A stretch of DNA of 64,000 nt from JALEFZ01 sp039817415. GTDB lineage: Bacteria; Bacteroidota; Bacteroidia; J057. The translations under genes were made by a program, and so were the position numbers. Each line of letters begins with the position of its first letter. Positions within the stretch are counted from its first letter, which is position 1. The stretch is taken from the NCBI GenBank assembly GCA_039817415.1, contig JBCBVV010000005.1:1-64000 (forward strand), written 5' to 3'. The notes under the pieces were generated by a model. The model did no database searches, had not been told where the DNA came from, and saw only the letters and a list, made by a program, of their open reading frames with translations. Below are positions 17,663-26,026 of this stretch, piece after piece.

Positions 17663-19906
17663 ATGACCAGATTGAACCCACGTTATTTTATCGGAAATCT
17701 TGTCTCTTATTTCCTTCCCCAAGTCTCTCTATCCAAGATAGAAGAGGTTATTTTTCTTAGAAAAGCAAGGTTTCTTCTCATTTTGGGTTTACTATCCTTT
17801 GCCTCCTGCCTCATCATTCCCTTATTCTCTATTTTAGTAATAGGATTATTTGACATAACTGATGTTGTTACACTGTTTGTAGCTGCACTTTTCATTGTAA
17901 ACTGTTTCTTATTCAAGAAATCTGGAAACCTAAAGAGAGCTAATCAAGTCTTTCATATCTCTTCAATGGCTATCCTGACCTTTATTTGTTTGGTTTCTGG
18001 TGGAATTACATCCTGTGCTATTGTATTTGCGGTGATTTGGCCTATTTCGGTTATCATCACCATGGACGTCAAAGCAGGGATTATCATAAGTACTTATTGG
18101 TTATTGGCCTGTATCCTATTCGCTATTTTCAGTTCGAGTTTAGAAGCTATTCGCATCGTCCCAGTGGACATCAATCAGCAGATGTTTTTTATCACCATTC
18201 CTATTGCCATCCTATACATGGCAAGCCTTTCTTCTTCTTATGAATTATTGATCCTTGAGTATATATACAAAAGCCACAAGCTTGTCACAGACCTAGAATC
18301 AACCCAAAATAACCTACTGGAATCTACTGAGAAAGCAGAGGCTGCCAATAAGGCCAAAAGTGAGTTCCTCGCCAATATGAGCCATGAGATACGGACACCT
18401 CTTAATGGTGTAATTGGGTTGGCTGGACTGGTACTGGATACAGATTTGAATGAGCAGCAAAAGGACATGGTCAGTACCATTCGCAGTAGTGGAAACTCCC
18501 TGTTGACCATTATCAATGAAATTCTGGACTTCTCTAAAATTGAAGCTGACAAGGTGGAATTAGAACAATATGCCTTCGATTTAAGAGACTGTATTGAAGG
18601 ATCTATAGAGCTGATAGGGCCTAAGGCAGGAGAGAAAAACCTAGAAATTCTCTTTGACATGCCCCTTAGCATGAATACAAAGGTCATAGGCGACCCCACT
18701 AGACTTAGACAGATTCTGACCAATCTACTTAGTAATGCCGTCAAGTTTACCTTCAAAGGCCACATCCATCTCTGTGTTGCTTCCCTTGAGGGCAATATGT
18801 ATCAAATAAAAGTAAAGGATACAGGCAATGGGATACCAGCACATAAAATGGACAAACTGTTTCGCTCCTTTGAACAGGTTGATTCCTCTATTACCCGAAA
18901 ATATGGAGGAACGGGATTGGGTCTCCCCATTAGTTTGAAATTGGCCAAGCTGATGGGGGGAGGCATTTCGGTGGAAAGTGAGCTAGGCCAAGGCTCAATT
19001 TTCACCCTAAACATAAAACTTGAGCCAGATCCACAAGCAATTTTCCTTGAGCCCAGCTTATCTAGTCAATCTTTCGCTCAGGGTGATTCTGTCATGGTTG
19101 TCAGTGGAAATCACGCATTGGGCAAGCATCTAAGTATCCAACTAGAAGCGCTTGGCCTAGAAGTCAGCACCTCAACTTCCTCAGAGTCCGCCCTTGCAAG
19201 TATGGGGGATGGCTCACATCTAAAGGCTGTTTTGGTTGACAGGTATTTGCCAGGCTTGGATGCTTACTCTTTTGCCCGTGCCATGAGGAATAAAGAAAAG
19301 TTAAAGACGATATCGCTTGTATTGCTCACACATATGAACGATGCGAACGCAAAGGACGAAAGAGCCAAACTCTTCCATACTGTCATTTACAAACCCCTCC
19401 TTTTACCTAAACTTATACAAGGGCTAGATGGCCTAGCATTGAAGAAAAAGGAAGAAAAACCTGGTCAAGAGGCGAAAGCCCAATCTTCATGGGATATTTC
19501 GAATCAACTCCCACTTAAAATCTTAATGGCAGAAGACAACATGGTCAACCAAATGGTTGCTACTCGTATGTTGGCCAAGTTGGGATATCGAATAGATGTG
19601 GCGGGAAATGGAAAGGAAGCCATTGAAGCTCTGAAAAGGCAACACTATGATCTGGTACTGATGGATATTCAAATGCCAGAAATGGATGGAATGTCTGCCA
19701 CTGAGCACATTCGGAAAAATTTCCCTCCTGCCGATCAACCTTTGATCATGGCCATGACTGCTAATGCCATGGTTGGAGATCGTGAAAAATACCTTGCTGT
19801 AGGGATGGATGCCTACATTAGCAAACCCGTAAGCCTTGAGAACCTTAAGGCAAGTATCCTGAGAGTTTGTGCAAAACATATCAAAACCCAAGATCAGGAA
19901 GTTTAG
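17663..19906 (+). CDS. hybrid sensor histidine kinase/response regulator
   Basis: A 747-residue membrane protein. About six membrane helices occupy residues 36-195, followed by a short coiled coil (205-230). HisKA has the phospho-accepting His241 in SHEIRTPLNG, and HATPase_c has the N box (LTNLLSNAVKFT), VKDTGNGIP and GGTGLGLPIS. Two receiver domains follow. The first (about 475-590) lacks the acidic pocket residues at its first strand (VMVVSGNHA), although VLVDRYLPG keeps an Asp, so it looks like a pseudo-receiver. The second (about 615-735) is complete, with AEDN and Asp668 in LMDIQMPEMDG. No DNA-binding output domain is present. No partner regulator is adjacent; it stands in its own transcription unit. 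Confidence 0.92.
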   Translation: MTRLNPRYFIGNLVSYFLPQVSLSKIEEVIFLRKARFLLILGLLSFASCLIIPLFSILVIGLFDITDVVTLFVAALFIVNCFLFKKSGNLKRANQVFHISSMAILTFICLVSGGITSCAIVFAVIWPISVIITMDVKAGIIISTYWLLACILFAIFSSSLEAIRIVPVDINQQMFFITIPIAILYMASLSSSYELLILEYIYKSHKLVTDLESTQNNLLESTEKAEAANKAKSEFLANMSHEIRTPLNGVIGLAGLVLDTDLNEQQKDMVSTIRSSGNSLLTIINEILDFSKIEADKVELEQYAFDLRDCIEGSIELIGPKAGEKNLEILFDMPLSMNTKVIGDPTRLRQILTNLLSNAVKFTFKGHIHLCVASLEGNMYQIKVKDTGNGIPAHKMDKLFRSFEQVDSSITRKYGGTGLGLPISLKLAKLMGGGISVESELGQGSIFTLNIKLEPDPQAIFLEPSLSSQSFAQGDSVMVVSGNHALGKHLSIQLEALGLEVSTSTSSESALASMGDGSHLKAVLVDRYLPGLDAYSFARAMRNKEKLKTISLVLLTHMNDANAKDERAKLFHTVIYKPLLLPKLIQGLDGLALKKKEEKPGQEAKAQSSWDISNQLPLKILMAEDNMVNQMVATRMLAKLGYRIDVAGNGKEAIEALKRQHYDLVLMDIQMPEMDGMSATEHIRKNFPPADQPLIMAMTANAMVGDREKYLAVGMDAYISKPVSLENLKASILRVCAKHIKTQDQEV

Positions 19907-20053
19907 CTTTCTCAATTCTTTAGGCTTCAATATTGGCTTTACATCATACGGTTTCCGTATATTTCGGTACCAAATCAAGCAACCCTTATTCGCGGATTTT
20001 CGTCTGATATGCTACCCCCATGATCAGATTATCTCCCTAAACCCACATGCAAC

Positions 20054-21241
20054 ATGAAATACTTTCTTGTAGCACTATCTCTCATCATGTGCACGCCTAA
20101 GCTCCAGGCCCAGGTCCTTCAGGATTCTCTCAACCAATGGTTAAGTGCCTATCAGCAAAATTATAAGGTCCCAGGCTTTGCCGTTTCCATTGTTACTACT
20201 GATTCGATCCTATACCAAAATGCTTTTGGCTATGCAGACATAGAGAGCCAGAAACCTTATACCCTTCACACCCTTCACAACATTGGATCTGTTTCAAAAA
20301 CCTTTATCGGCAATTCCATCATGAGGATGGTGCAGGAATCAAGGTTGAAACTGGATATGAACATCAACGATATCCTTCCATTCGAAGTCAATCATCCTGT
20401 TTTCCCTGATATCCCGATTACCCTAAGGGATCTTGCCACTCATACTTCTGGTATAAGAGATAGCAAAATCTATTCTGCCAAGTGTTATGTGTTACAGGAA
20501 AAAATAACGCCTTATCTTTCTTCATTTTCTAACAAACAAAAAAAGGAACTACTCAAGCTCAATGGCAACAAAAAACAGCCATTAGGTGATTTCTTGAAGG
20601 ATTACTTGAGTACTGAAGGACAGTATTACAAGGCGAGAAACTTTACCTCTCATACTCCTGGAGACCATTATGAGTATTCCAATATTGGGGCGGCACTAGC
20701 TGCCTATATCGTTGAATTGGCTAGCGGAACGTCCTTCGATGCTTATTGTCAGGAGAATATTCTGACCCCCATGAACCTGAAAGAATCAGGCTGGTCTTTC
20801 CAAGCCGTAGATATGAATCAACATGCCAGCCTTTACTTTCCCAATCAGGCCAAGATTCCAAGATATACCCTGCTTACCTATCCAGATGGAGGGATGTTGA
20901 CCAATTGCCATGATTTAAGCAGGTACCTACAAGCTATGATGAAGGGTTATTTTAAGGGAGAAGGGATACTCAATGCCGATTCCTATCAAAACATGATGTC
21001 GATCCAGTTTACTGATGACGATCACAAAAGTGGAGTCTTCTGGGACATCAACAAATCAAATAGGATTGGCCATACAGGTGCAGACCCTGGAGTATTTTCC
21101 ATCATTCAGTTTGATCCCAAGACCAAGATCGGCATGCTTTTCATGACCAACTGCTCCATTTACGAAGACAAAAATATGCTAAATGGGATGCGGGAAGTAT
21201 GGCCCAAAATGAGAGATTACAGCGCAAAAATACATAAGTAG
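20054..21241 (+). CDS. secreted serine beta-lactamase-family hydrolase
   Basis: A 395-residue protein with a signal peptide (MKYFLVALSLIMCTPKLQAQ). It belongs to the class C beta-lactamase / penicillin-binding protein-like family. The catalytic SxxK is S79-V-S-K82 within GSVSKTF, and the second motif is YSN (about 215-217) in YEYSNIGAAL. The third motif is near HTGADPG at the C-terminal side, a usual HTG variant of KTG. Members include esterases, D-aminopeptidases and beta-lactamases, so the substrate is open. The gene lies 68 bases ahead of a secreted alpha/beta hydrolase gene and may be co-transcribed with it. Confidence 0.87.
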   Translation: MKYFLVALSLIMCTPKLQAQVLQDSLNQWLSAYQQNYKVPGFAVSIVTTDSILYQNAFGYADIESQKPYTLHTLHNIGSVSKTFIGNSIMRMVQESRLKLDMNINDILPFEVNHPVFPDIPITLRDLATHTSGIRDSKIYSAKCYVLQEKITPYLSSFSNKQKKELLKLNGNKKQPLGDFLKDYLSTEGQYYKARNFTSHTPGDHYEYSNIGAALAAYIVELASGTSFDAYCQENILTPMNLKESGWSFQAVDMNQHASLYFPNQAKIPRYTLLTYPDGGMLTNCHDLSRYLQAMMKGYFKGEGILNADSYQNMMSIQFTDDDHKSGVFWDINKSNRIGHTGADPGVFSIIQFDPKTKIGMLFMTNCSIYEDKNMLNGMREVWPKMRDYSAKIHK

Positions 21242-21309
21242 AAAAAAAATCTCGGCCAGGTGTAAGAAATGAATGTGGCACTTCTCTAACAGATAAATAC
21301 AAATTAATC

Positions 21310-22173
21310 ATGGAGAAGTTTATTGCCGTATTCCTCTTGTACTTGGGACTTTTCATTCCGAGTTTTTTCGCTCAGTCTTATTCTTTCAATATAGACAAAC
21401 ATGGACAGGGAGATCCTTTGATTCTCATTCCTGGCCTCTCCTCAGATGGCAGCGTCTGGGATGCCACAGTAGATTCCCTTAAAAAGGACTTTACTTGTTA
21501 TGTCCTTACCCTTCCTGGATTTGCTCAACAGCCCCCCATTGAATTTGAAGATCAATTCCTGCCCTTGATCCAGCAGGAAATCACGAACCTGATCAAAGGC
21601 TTAGACAAACAAGCTACTCTGATGGGACATAGCCTTGGCGGATTCATGTCCATGTCTATCGCGGCTCATGAGCCCGAACTTGTCAAGAAGGTTATCGTCG
21701 TGGATTCCTATCCGTTTTATTCTGCGGCCATGAATCCGGCTGTTACCCAAGAATTAGCGGAGGCGCAAGCCAAGATGTTCAAAGCACAGTTTCTAAACAT
21801 GAGCGATAGCATCTATGCAGCCCAACAAAAAATGACCATGTCCTCAATGGTCACAGCACCCAAAGATGCGGAATTAGCCACTTTGTGGTCTATCCAATCT
21901 GACCGCAAAACCGTCGCTCAGGCCATGTATGAATTGATGACCACCGATTTGCGTCCGAAAGTATCCGATATTAGTTGTCCCGTACTTGTCCTGGGGAGTT
22001 GGTACGCTGCCAAAGATTATGGCATCACTGCCGAGATGGTGAAGGGAAATTATACAAGCCAACTCTCAGGGGTCAAAGAATGTCAAATCATGGTTGCCCC
22101 TACCGCCAAACACTTTATCATGTGGGATCAGCCAGCTTGGTTTATGGAAAAAGTAAGTACATTCCTCAAATGA
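21310..22173 (+). CDS. secreted alpha/beta hydrolase
   Basis: A 287-residue protein with a signal peptide ending near SFFAQ. It has the alpha/beta hydrolase fold: an oxyanion segment LIPGLSSDG, the nucleophile elbow GHSLGG (Ser108), an acid in VLVLGSW...-side strands and a late His in APTAKHFIMWDQP. That fits the Ser-acid-His triad. It is likely a periplasmic or surface esterase or lactonase. Its stop codon overlaps the start of the ECF sigma factor gene (ATGA), a translational coupling that ties an exported enzyme to a regulator. Confidence 0.85.
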   Translation: MEKFIAVFLLYLGLFIPSFFAQSYSFNIDKHGQGDPLILIPGLSSDGSVWDATVDSLKKDFTCYVLTLPGFAQQPPIEFEDQFLPLIQQEITNLIKGLDKQATLMGHSLGGFMSMSIAAHEPELVKKVIVVDSYPFYSAAMNPAVTQELAEAQAKMFKAQFLNMSDSIYAAQQKMTMSSMVTAPKDAELATLWSIQSDRKTVAQAMYELMTTDLRPKVSDISCPVLVLGSWYAAKDYGITAEMVKGNYTSQLSGVKECQIMVAPTAKHFIMWDQPAWFMEKVSTFLK

Positions 22174-22670
22174 GCCCCAAGCCCTCACCCTATTTTCAGG
22201 AAGTATATGAAGCCCACAAGGAGCGCATATATCGTATGTGTAGGGGTTTCATGGCTTCCAAGGATGATGCTGAAGACCTTTTTCAGGAAGTCATGCTCAT
22301 CATATGGAAAAAGTTACCCGATTTTCGGGAAGAAGCTCAACTCGGTACCTGGATCTACAGAATCACCACCAATGCTGCTTTACTGGCCCTCAATCGCGAA
22401 AAGCGGAACAGGAAATTATTGGAAGAGGTAGAGGCAGTAAGCATAGAGCTTCCTCAGGAAGATAGCTTACAAGAAGAGCGACTTCTGCGGCTTAGGAAAC
22501 TTATCGCAGAACTCAAGGAAATCGACCGAGTGGTGATCACCCTTGTCCTGGAAGGCTGTCAATACCAGGAAATCTCAGACATCACAGGACTCAGTATGTC
22601 CCATGTAGGAGTTCGTATCAACAGATTGAAAAAGCAAATCAAAAGAAAATTTGAGACCCATGCAGGATGA
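22170..22670 (+). CDS. ECF-type RNA polymerase sigma factor
   Basis: A 166-residue sigma-70 family protein. The ATG at 22170, overlapping the hydrolase stop as ATGA, gives a normal ECF N-terminus (MSPKPSPYFQEVYEAHKERI). Region 2 contains the -10 binding and core-binding helix DDAEDLFQEVMLIIWKKL, and region 4 is the HTH around YQEISDITGLSMSHVGVRINR. There is no sigma-1 or sigma-3 domain. The downstream membrane-protein gene starts inside its end (ATG at 22660). That layout suggests the membrane protein is its anti-sigma factor. Confidence 0.9.
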   Translation: MSPKPSPYFQEVYEAHKERIYRMCRGFMASKDDAEDLFQEVMLIIWKKLPDFREEAQLGTWIYRITTNAALLALNREKRNRKLLEEVEAVSIELPQEDSLQEERLLRLRKLIAELKEIDRVVITLVLEGCQYQEISDITGLSMSHVGVRINRLKKQIKRKFETHAG

Positions 22671-23244
22671 AATAAATGACTTACAGAATTTGTGGCAGGG
22701 GCAACCTACCCATACAAGCGCCTTTGAGGAAGTCATGGGTGCCATCCATAAGCAGGATAAGAAGCAAAAGAGAGATTGGATCATGATCCTCATAACCTTT
22801 CCCATCACTTGCATCACCTTACTGTGGGTAGCGTCTCTCTTAAACTTTAGCCTTTTTTTAACCTTGGGTGTATGCGTCATCCTCTTAGCCATGTTGATGA
22901 TTGCAGGCTTGATGTACTATAACCTCTTTCAAGCGGTAGATGCAGATCAAGACCTATCAAGCAAGACCTTCATTCAGCAACAGATCCACCAATTGGAGCA
23001 TAGAAAAAGGATTACCTCACGTTACATGGTTTGGTATCAGATACTTCTAATAACTGGCATCAACATTAGCTATCTTGATTCAATTGCCCCTATGGACCCA
23101 ATGATCAGAGTAGCCATTCACCTAGGCACCACACTGGCGATAGGCATTGGAGCTTATTTCGGAATCAAAAAGCGAATGGATCGCTACAAAACAGAGTTAG
23201 ATCCATTAATCGAACAGCTTCAGGAATGGAAAACCGAGTCCTAA
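22660..23244 (+). CDS. membrane protein, probable anti-sigma partner
   Basis: With the ATG at 22660, which overlaps the end of the sigma gene by 11 bases, the protein has 194 residues. It has a short cytosolic N-terminus beginning MQDEINDLQNLWQGQ, which resembles the start of sigma-interacting proteins in Bacteroidota. Two close membrane helices follow (about 42-88), then a linker, two further helices (about 127-170) and a charged tail. No enzyme motif is visible. The overlap and the N-terminal helix before the membrane suggest that it tethers or inhibits the ECF sigma factor; this is inference from context. No zinc-binding anti-sigma motif is seen. Confidence 0.65.
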   Translation: MQDEINDLQNLWQGQPTHTSAFEEVMGAIHKQDKKQKRDWIMILITFPITCITLLWVASLLNFSLFLTLGVCVILLAMLMIAGLMYYNLFQAVDADQDLSSKTFIQQQIHQLEHRKRITSRYMVWYQILLITGINISYLDSIAPMDPMIRVAIHLGTTLAIGIGAYFGIKKRMDRYKTELDPLIEQLQEWKTES

Positions 23245-23309
23245 TTGAAATTGAAACATTGTCGGTATATTCAGGAATAGCAAAATCCACTACCTACTAT
23301 TCCTAAGCT

Positions 23310-24065
23310 ATGGACAGACGAACCTTTATCTATTCCTCTGCGGCAGCCACTTCGGTTTTGCCGCTTTCCTCTTTCGGTCATACTCCTTCTCCTTCTGAAG
23401 AAAGGGAGTTGTATGAAATCAGAACCTATGACATCCTCTTCAGGGGCAACAAGGGACTTTTGATCAACTACCTAAGAGAAGCCTTATATCCCCTTCTTCA
23501 GGAAAAAGGCGCCAAACACCTCATGATCATGGAGGAAATAGGGCAGTCCACTCCTGTGAAATTATGGGTATTGATCGCATGGAAGGATGCGGGGAGTTAC
23601 CTAGCTGGGCAGGCTGTTTCAGCCAATGATTCTACAAATGAGTTGGCCGCTACATATGAGGCTGTCCCTCATGATCAACCCATTTATTCTCGCTTTGAAA
23701 GTTGGTTACTATGGGCTTTTGAAGGCATGCCTCAGATGAATAAGGGAGAAGGCTCAGAGCTTTTCGAATTGCGTACCTATGAGGGATATTCCGAAGATGC
23801 AGTCGCACGGAAAATTCGCATGTTCAACAAGGAAGAAATCGTATTATTCCATAAAACTGGGCTTCATCCCGTATTTTTCGGGGAAATGTTGGCGGGTCCT
23901 TATCGTCCTTGTCTTACCTACATGCTTCATTTCAACAATATGGAAGAACGAGATGCCAATTGGGCAAGTTTTCTAAAGCACCCTGATTGGAATGAAATGA
24001 AGAACAAAGAGGAATATGCCCACACAGTATCCAACATTCGAAGAGTTTTCCTAAAAAAAGCTTAA
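23310..24065 (+). CDS. NIPSNAP-family protein with Tat-like signal
   Basis: A 251-residue protein that starts MDRRTFIYSSAAATSVLPLS, a twin-arginine-like signal with RR followed by a hydrophobic stretch. The mature part has two NIPSNAP-like ferredoxin-fold halves. Each opens with the family pattern ELYEIRTYD or ELFELRTYE and includes a hydrophobic core around FHKTGLHPVFFGEMLAGP. NIPSNAP domains are dimeric alpha-beta barrels with no agreed reaction. Many such exported proteins occur in Bacteroidota. It is probably a single-gene unit; no terminator is seen after it. Confidence 0.85.
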   Translation: MDRRTFIYSSAAATSVLPLSSFGHTPSPSEERELYEIRTYDILFRGNKGLLINYLREALYPLLQEKGAKHLMIMEEIGQSTPVKLWVLIAWKDAGSYLAGQAVSANDSTNELAATYEAVPHDQPIYSRFESWLLWAFEGMPQMNKGEGSELFELRTYEGYSEDAVARKIRMFNKEEIVLFHKTGLHPVFFGEMLAGPYRPCLTYMLHFNNMEERDANWASFLKHPDWNEMKNKEEYAHTVSNIRRVFLKKA

Positions 24066-24118
24066 GCCTTTTATCCTAATAATCAAGTACTTAGACAGCA
24101 CCCTAACTATTTACACAA

Positions 24119-24166
24119 AAATATAACTACAAAAATAGTCACAAGACTTAAAATGTAGTTATATTT
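24119..24166. promoter_or_regulatory. candidate BlaI operator: 13-bp inverted repeat
   Basis: Perfect 13-base arms AAATATAACTACA (24119-24131) and TGTAGTTATATTT (24154-24166) sit 6-53 bases before the blaI-like start. Each arm ends in the TACA/TGTA half-site typical of BlaI/MecI operators. Two shorter ACTACA...AGT elements can also be drawn inside it. It is a plausible autoregulatory site for the adjacent repressor. Confidence 0.55.
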
Positions 24167-24171
24167 ACAGC

Positions 24172-24555
24172 ATGAAAGAACTCACCAAAGGAGAAGAGCA
24201 GGTCATGCAACACCTATGGAAGTTGGAAAAAGCTTTCCTAAAGGACATTGTTGAAGCCTTTTCAGAACCACGTCCGAAATACACGACCGTATCGACTGTG
24301 ATTAGAAGGTTGGTAGAAAAGGGATTTGTAGGCTACAAGACCTATAGCAAGGTAAACGAGTACTATCCCAATATTTCCAAGGAGGATTATTTCAGCGGAT
24401 TCTTCCAAAAAATGGTCAACCGCTTTTTTAATGGATCGGTAACAGGTTTCGCCTCCTTCTTCACCGAAATGGAGGGCATGAGCCTACAAGATCTGGAAAA
24501 AATCAACCAGATGATTTCCCAACAAATTGACCAAAAGAAGGAGAATGATGATTGA
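24172..24555 (+). CDS. BlaI/MecI/CopY-family transcriptional repressor
   Basis: A 127-residue winged-helix repressor. It begins MKELTKGEEQVMQHLWKLEK, the standard BlaI start. The recognition helix region KYTTVSTVIRRLVEKGFVGY is followed by a C-terminal dimerisation helix. BlaI proteins bind palindromic operators and are cut by the partner BlaR1 protease on signal. The BlaR1-type gene overlaps its 3' end. The inverted repeat at 24119-24166 is the likely operator. No beta-lactamase gene of the classic kind is adjacent, so the signal may concern cell-wall or envelope state instead of antibiotic breakdown. Confidence 0.92.
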   Translation: MKELTKGEEQVMQHLWKLEKAFLKDIVEAFSEPRPKYTTVSTVIRRLVEKGFVGYKTYSKVNEYYPNISKEDYFSGFFQKMVNRFFNGSVTGFASFFTEMEGMSLQDLEKINQMISQQIDQKKENDD

Positions 24556-25909
24556 TTTATTTACCTACAGTTGGAAGGTTAGCCTCATATTCAGTTCCCT
24601 ATACTTGCTCTATTTGTTGCTTTGTAGCTGGACGACTTTCCATAAGCTCAACAGATTTATGCTCATGGGGATTATGCTCTTTTCCCTGTCGTGCCCCTTC
24701 ATACAATGGCCTGTTCAATACCAGATTCCCACCTTCGTACCAGACGTTCCTTATGCAGAAGAGATCTGGCAAGGCCCTATACAAGAAGAGGTAACGTCAA
24801 AGAACAATGAACAGGTCTTCTATTTCGCGGATTTTTTAGCGAATTGTTACCTACTCGGTTTGCTGATTGGCTTGATTTTGTTGAGTTGGAAACTCCTGAT
24901 TCTCCTTAACATTAGGCTCAATGCCAAACGCATCACTCTCCATAGCAAATCCATTTGGCTGACCGATCATCCAGAAGCACCCTTTAGCTGGGGCAAATGG
25001 ATTTTCCTCTCCCGTGAAAACTGGAAGGAAGAAGAGTCAGACATGATTCTGATCCACGAAGAAGCCCATGTGAAGGAGAAGCATAGTCTCGATACCTTGC
25101 TTGCTTCTTTCCTAAAAATCGTTTGCTGGTACAACCCTCTTTGTTGGCACATGGGAAAATACCTTCCTCAATTACACGAATATCTCGCTGACCAATACAC
25201 GCTCAGAACTGGTATTTCAAAAGAAGAATACCTGAGATTGATCCAGCAAAAAATTCAGGCACATTTCCTTCCTGCTCATGCCTTTTTCAGGCCCTCTATC
25301 AAAAACCGCATTCAAATGATGATTAAACCAAATACAACTGTTATGATGAAAGCCGTTTACCTCGCCTTCTTACCCATTGGAGCCTTGCTATTCTTCTCCT
25401 TTGTTACTCCAATCACCAGCAATCCCATGGTTCCCACACCTTTGGTTGAGCCATTTACCCAATTGGCAGAAGAAATTATTCAAGTTCCAGACGATCACAT
25501 TCCGAGCATCAAACCCTTAAAGGAAGCTGATATCAAGCGTATGAGCTCGGGTTTTGGGATGCGTATTCACCCTGCTTCGAAGAAAAAGCAAATGCACTGG
25601 GGAATCGATTTCGCAGCAGAAATGGGGAAGCCCGTTATCGCAACTGCAGATGGGGAAATAACGACGACACAGTTTCGAAGTGAAACCAAAGGCTATGGCA
25701 GAAGGGTCGTTATCAAGCATAGCGAGGTTTACACAACTTCTTATTCGCACCTTTCTGGCTTTAACTGCAAGGTGGGTCAACAGGTAAAAAAAGGAGAAGT
25801 CATAGGTTATATAGGTTCATCTGGTCAGTCCTGGGCACCACACCTCCACTATGAGGTATTCAAAGATGGTAAACGAGTAGACCCAGCAGCATATTTTGGT
25901 CTCCAATAG
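24545..25909 (+). CDS. BlaR1-type M56 receptor fused to an M23 (LytM) peptidase domain
   Basis: A 454-residue membrane protein if started at ATG 24545 (24548 is equally possible), overlapping the blaI end by 8-11 bases. Two N-terminal helices, a third helix around 98-120, and an M56 zinc-protease loop with HEEAH (171-175) and the downstream Glu-containing helix make up the BlaR1 signalling half. A fourth helix lies near 275-295. The extracytoplasmic C-terminal part, where BlaR1 carries a penicillin sensor, is a complete M23 domain. It has H351-x3-D355 in HWGIDFA, then HLH (433-435), so zinc ligands and the catalytic His are present. It may sense or cut peptidoglycan. Confidence 0.88.
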   Translation: MMIDLFTYSWKVSLIFSSLYLLYLLLCSWTTFHKLNRFMLMGIMLFSLSCPFIQWPVQYQIPTFVPDVPYAEEIWQGPIQEEVTSKNNEQVFYFADFLANCYLLGLLIGLILLSWKLLILLNIRLNAKRITLHSKSIWLTDHPEAPFSWGKWIFLSRENWKEEESDMILIHEEAHVKEKHSLDTLLASFLKIVCWYNPLCWHMGKYLPQLHEYLADQYTLRTGISKEEYLRLIQQKIQAHFLPAHAFFRPSIKNRIQMMIKPNTTVMMKAVYLAFLPIGALLFFSFVTPITSNPMVPTPLVEPFTQLAEEIIQVPDDHIPSIKPLKEADIKRMSSGFGMRIHPASKKKQMHWGIDFAAEMGKPVIATADGEITTTQFRSETKGYGRRVVIKHSEVYTTSYSHLSGFNCKVGQQVKKGEVIGYIGSSGQSWAPHLHYEVFKDGKRVDPAAYFGLQ

Positions 25910-25929
25910 GATAAAACTCCACGCGCTTT

Positions 25930-25968
25930 ACAGAGGCATCGGTCGATAGATCGGTGCCTCTGTCTTTA
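25930..25968 (+). terminator. intrinsic terminator after blaR1-M23
   Basis: Arms ACAGAGGCA (25930-25938) and TGCCTCTGT (25955-25963) pair perfectly, with extra pairing possible inside the 16-base loop, and are followed by the short T-rich tract CTTTAT. It closes the blaI-blaR1 unit. Confidence 0.7.
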
Positions 25969-26026
25969 TATGAACAATAATTTAGCTTACCTTAGACTTG
26001 CCTTACTACTAATGACCGATTGATCC

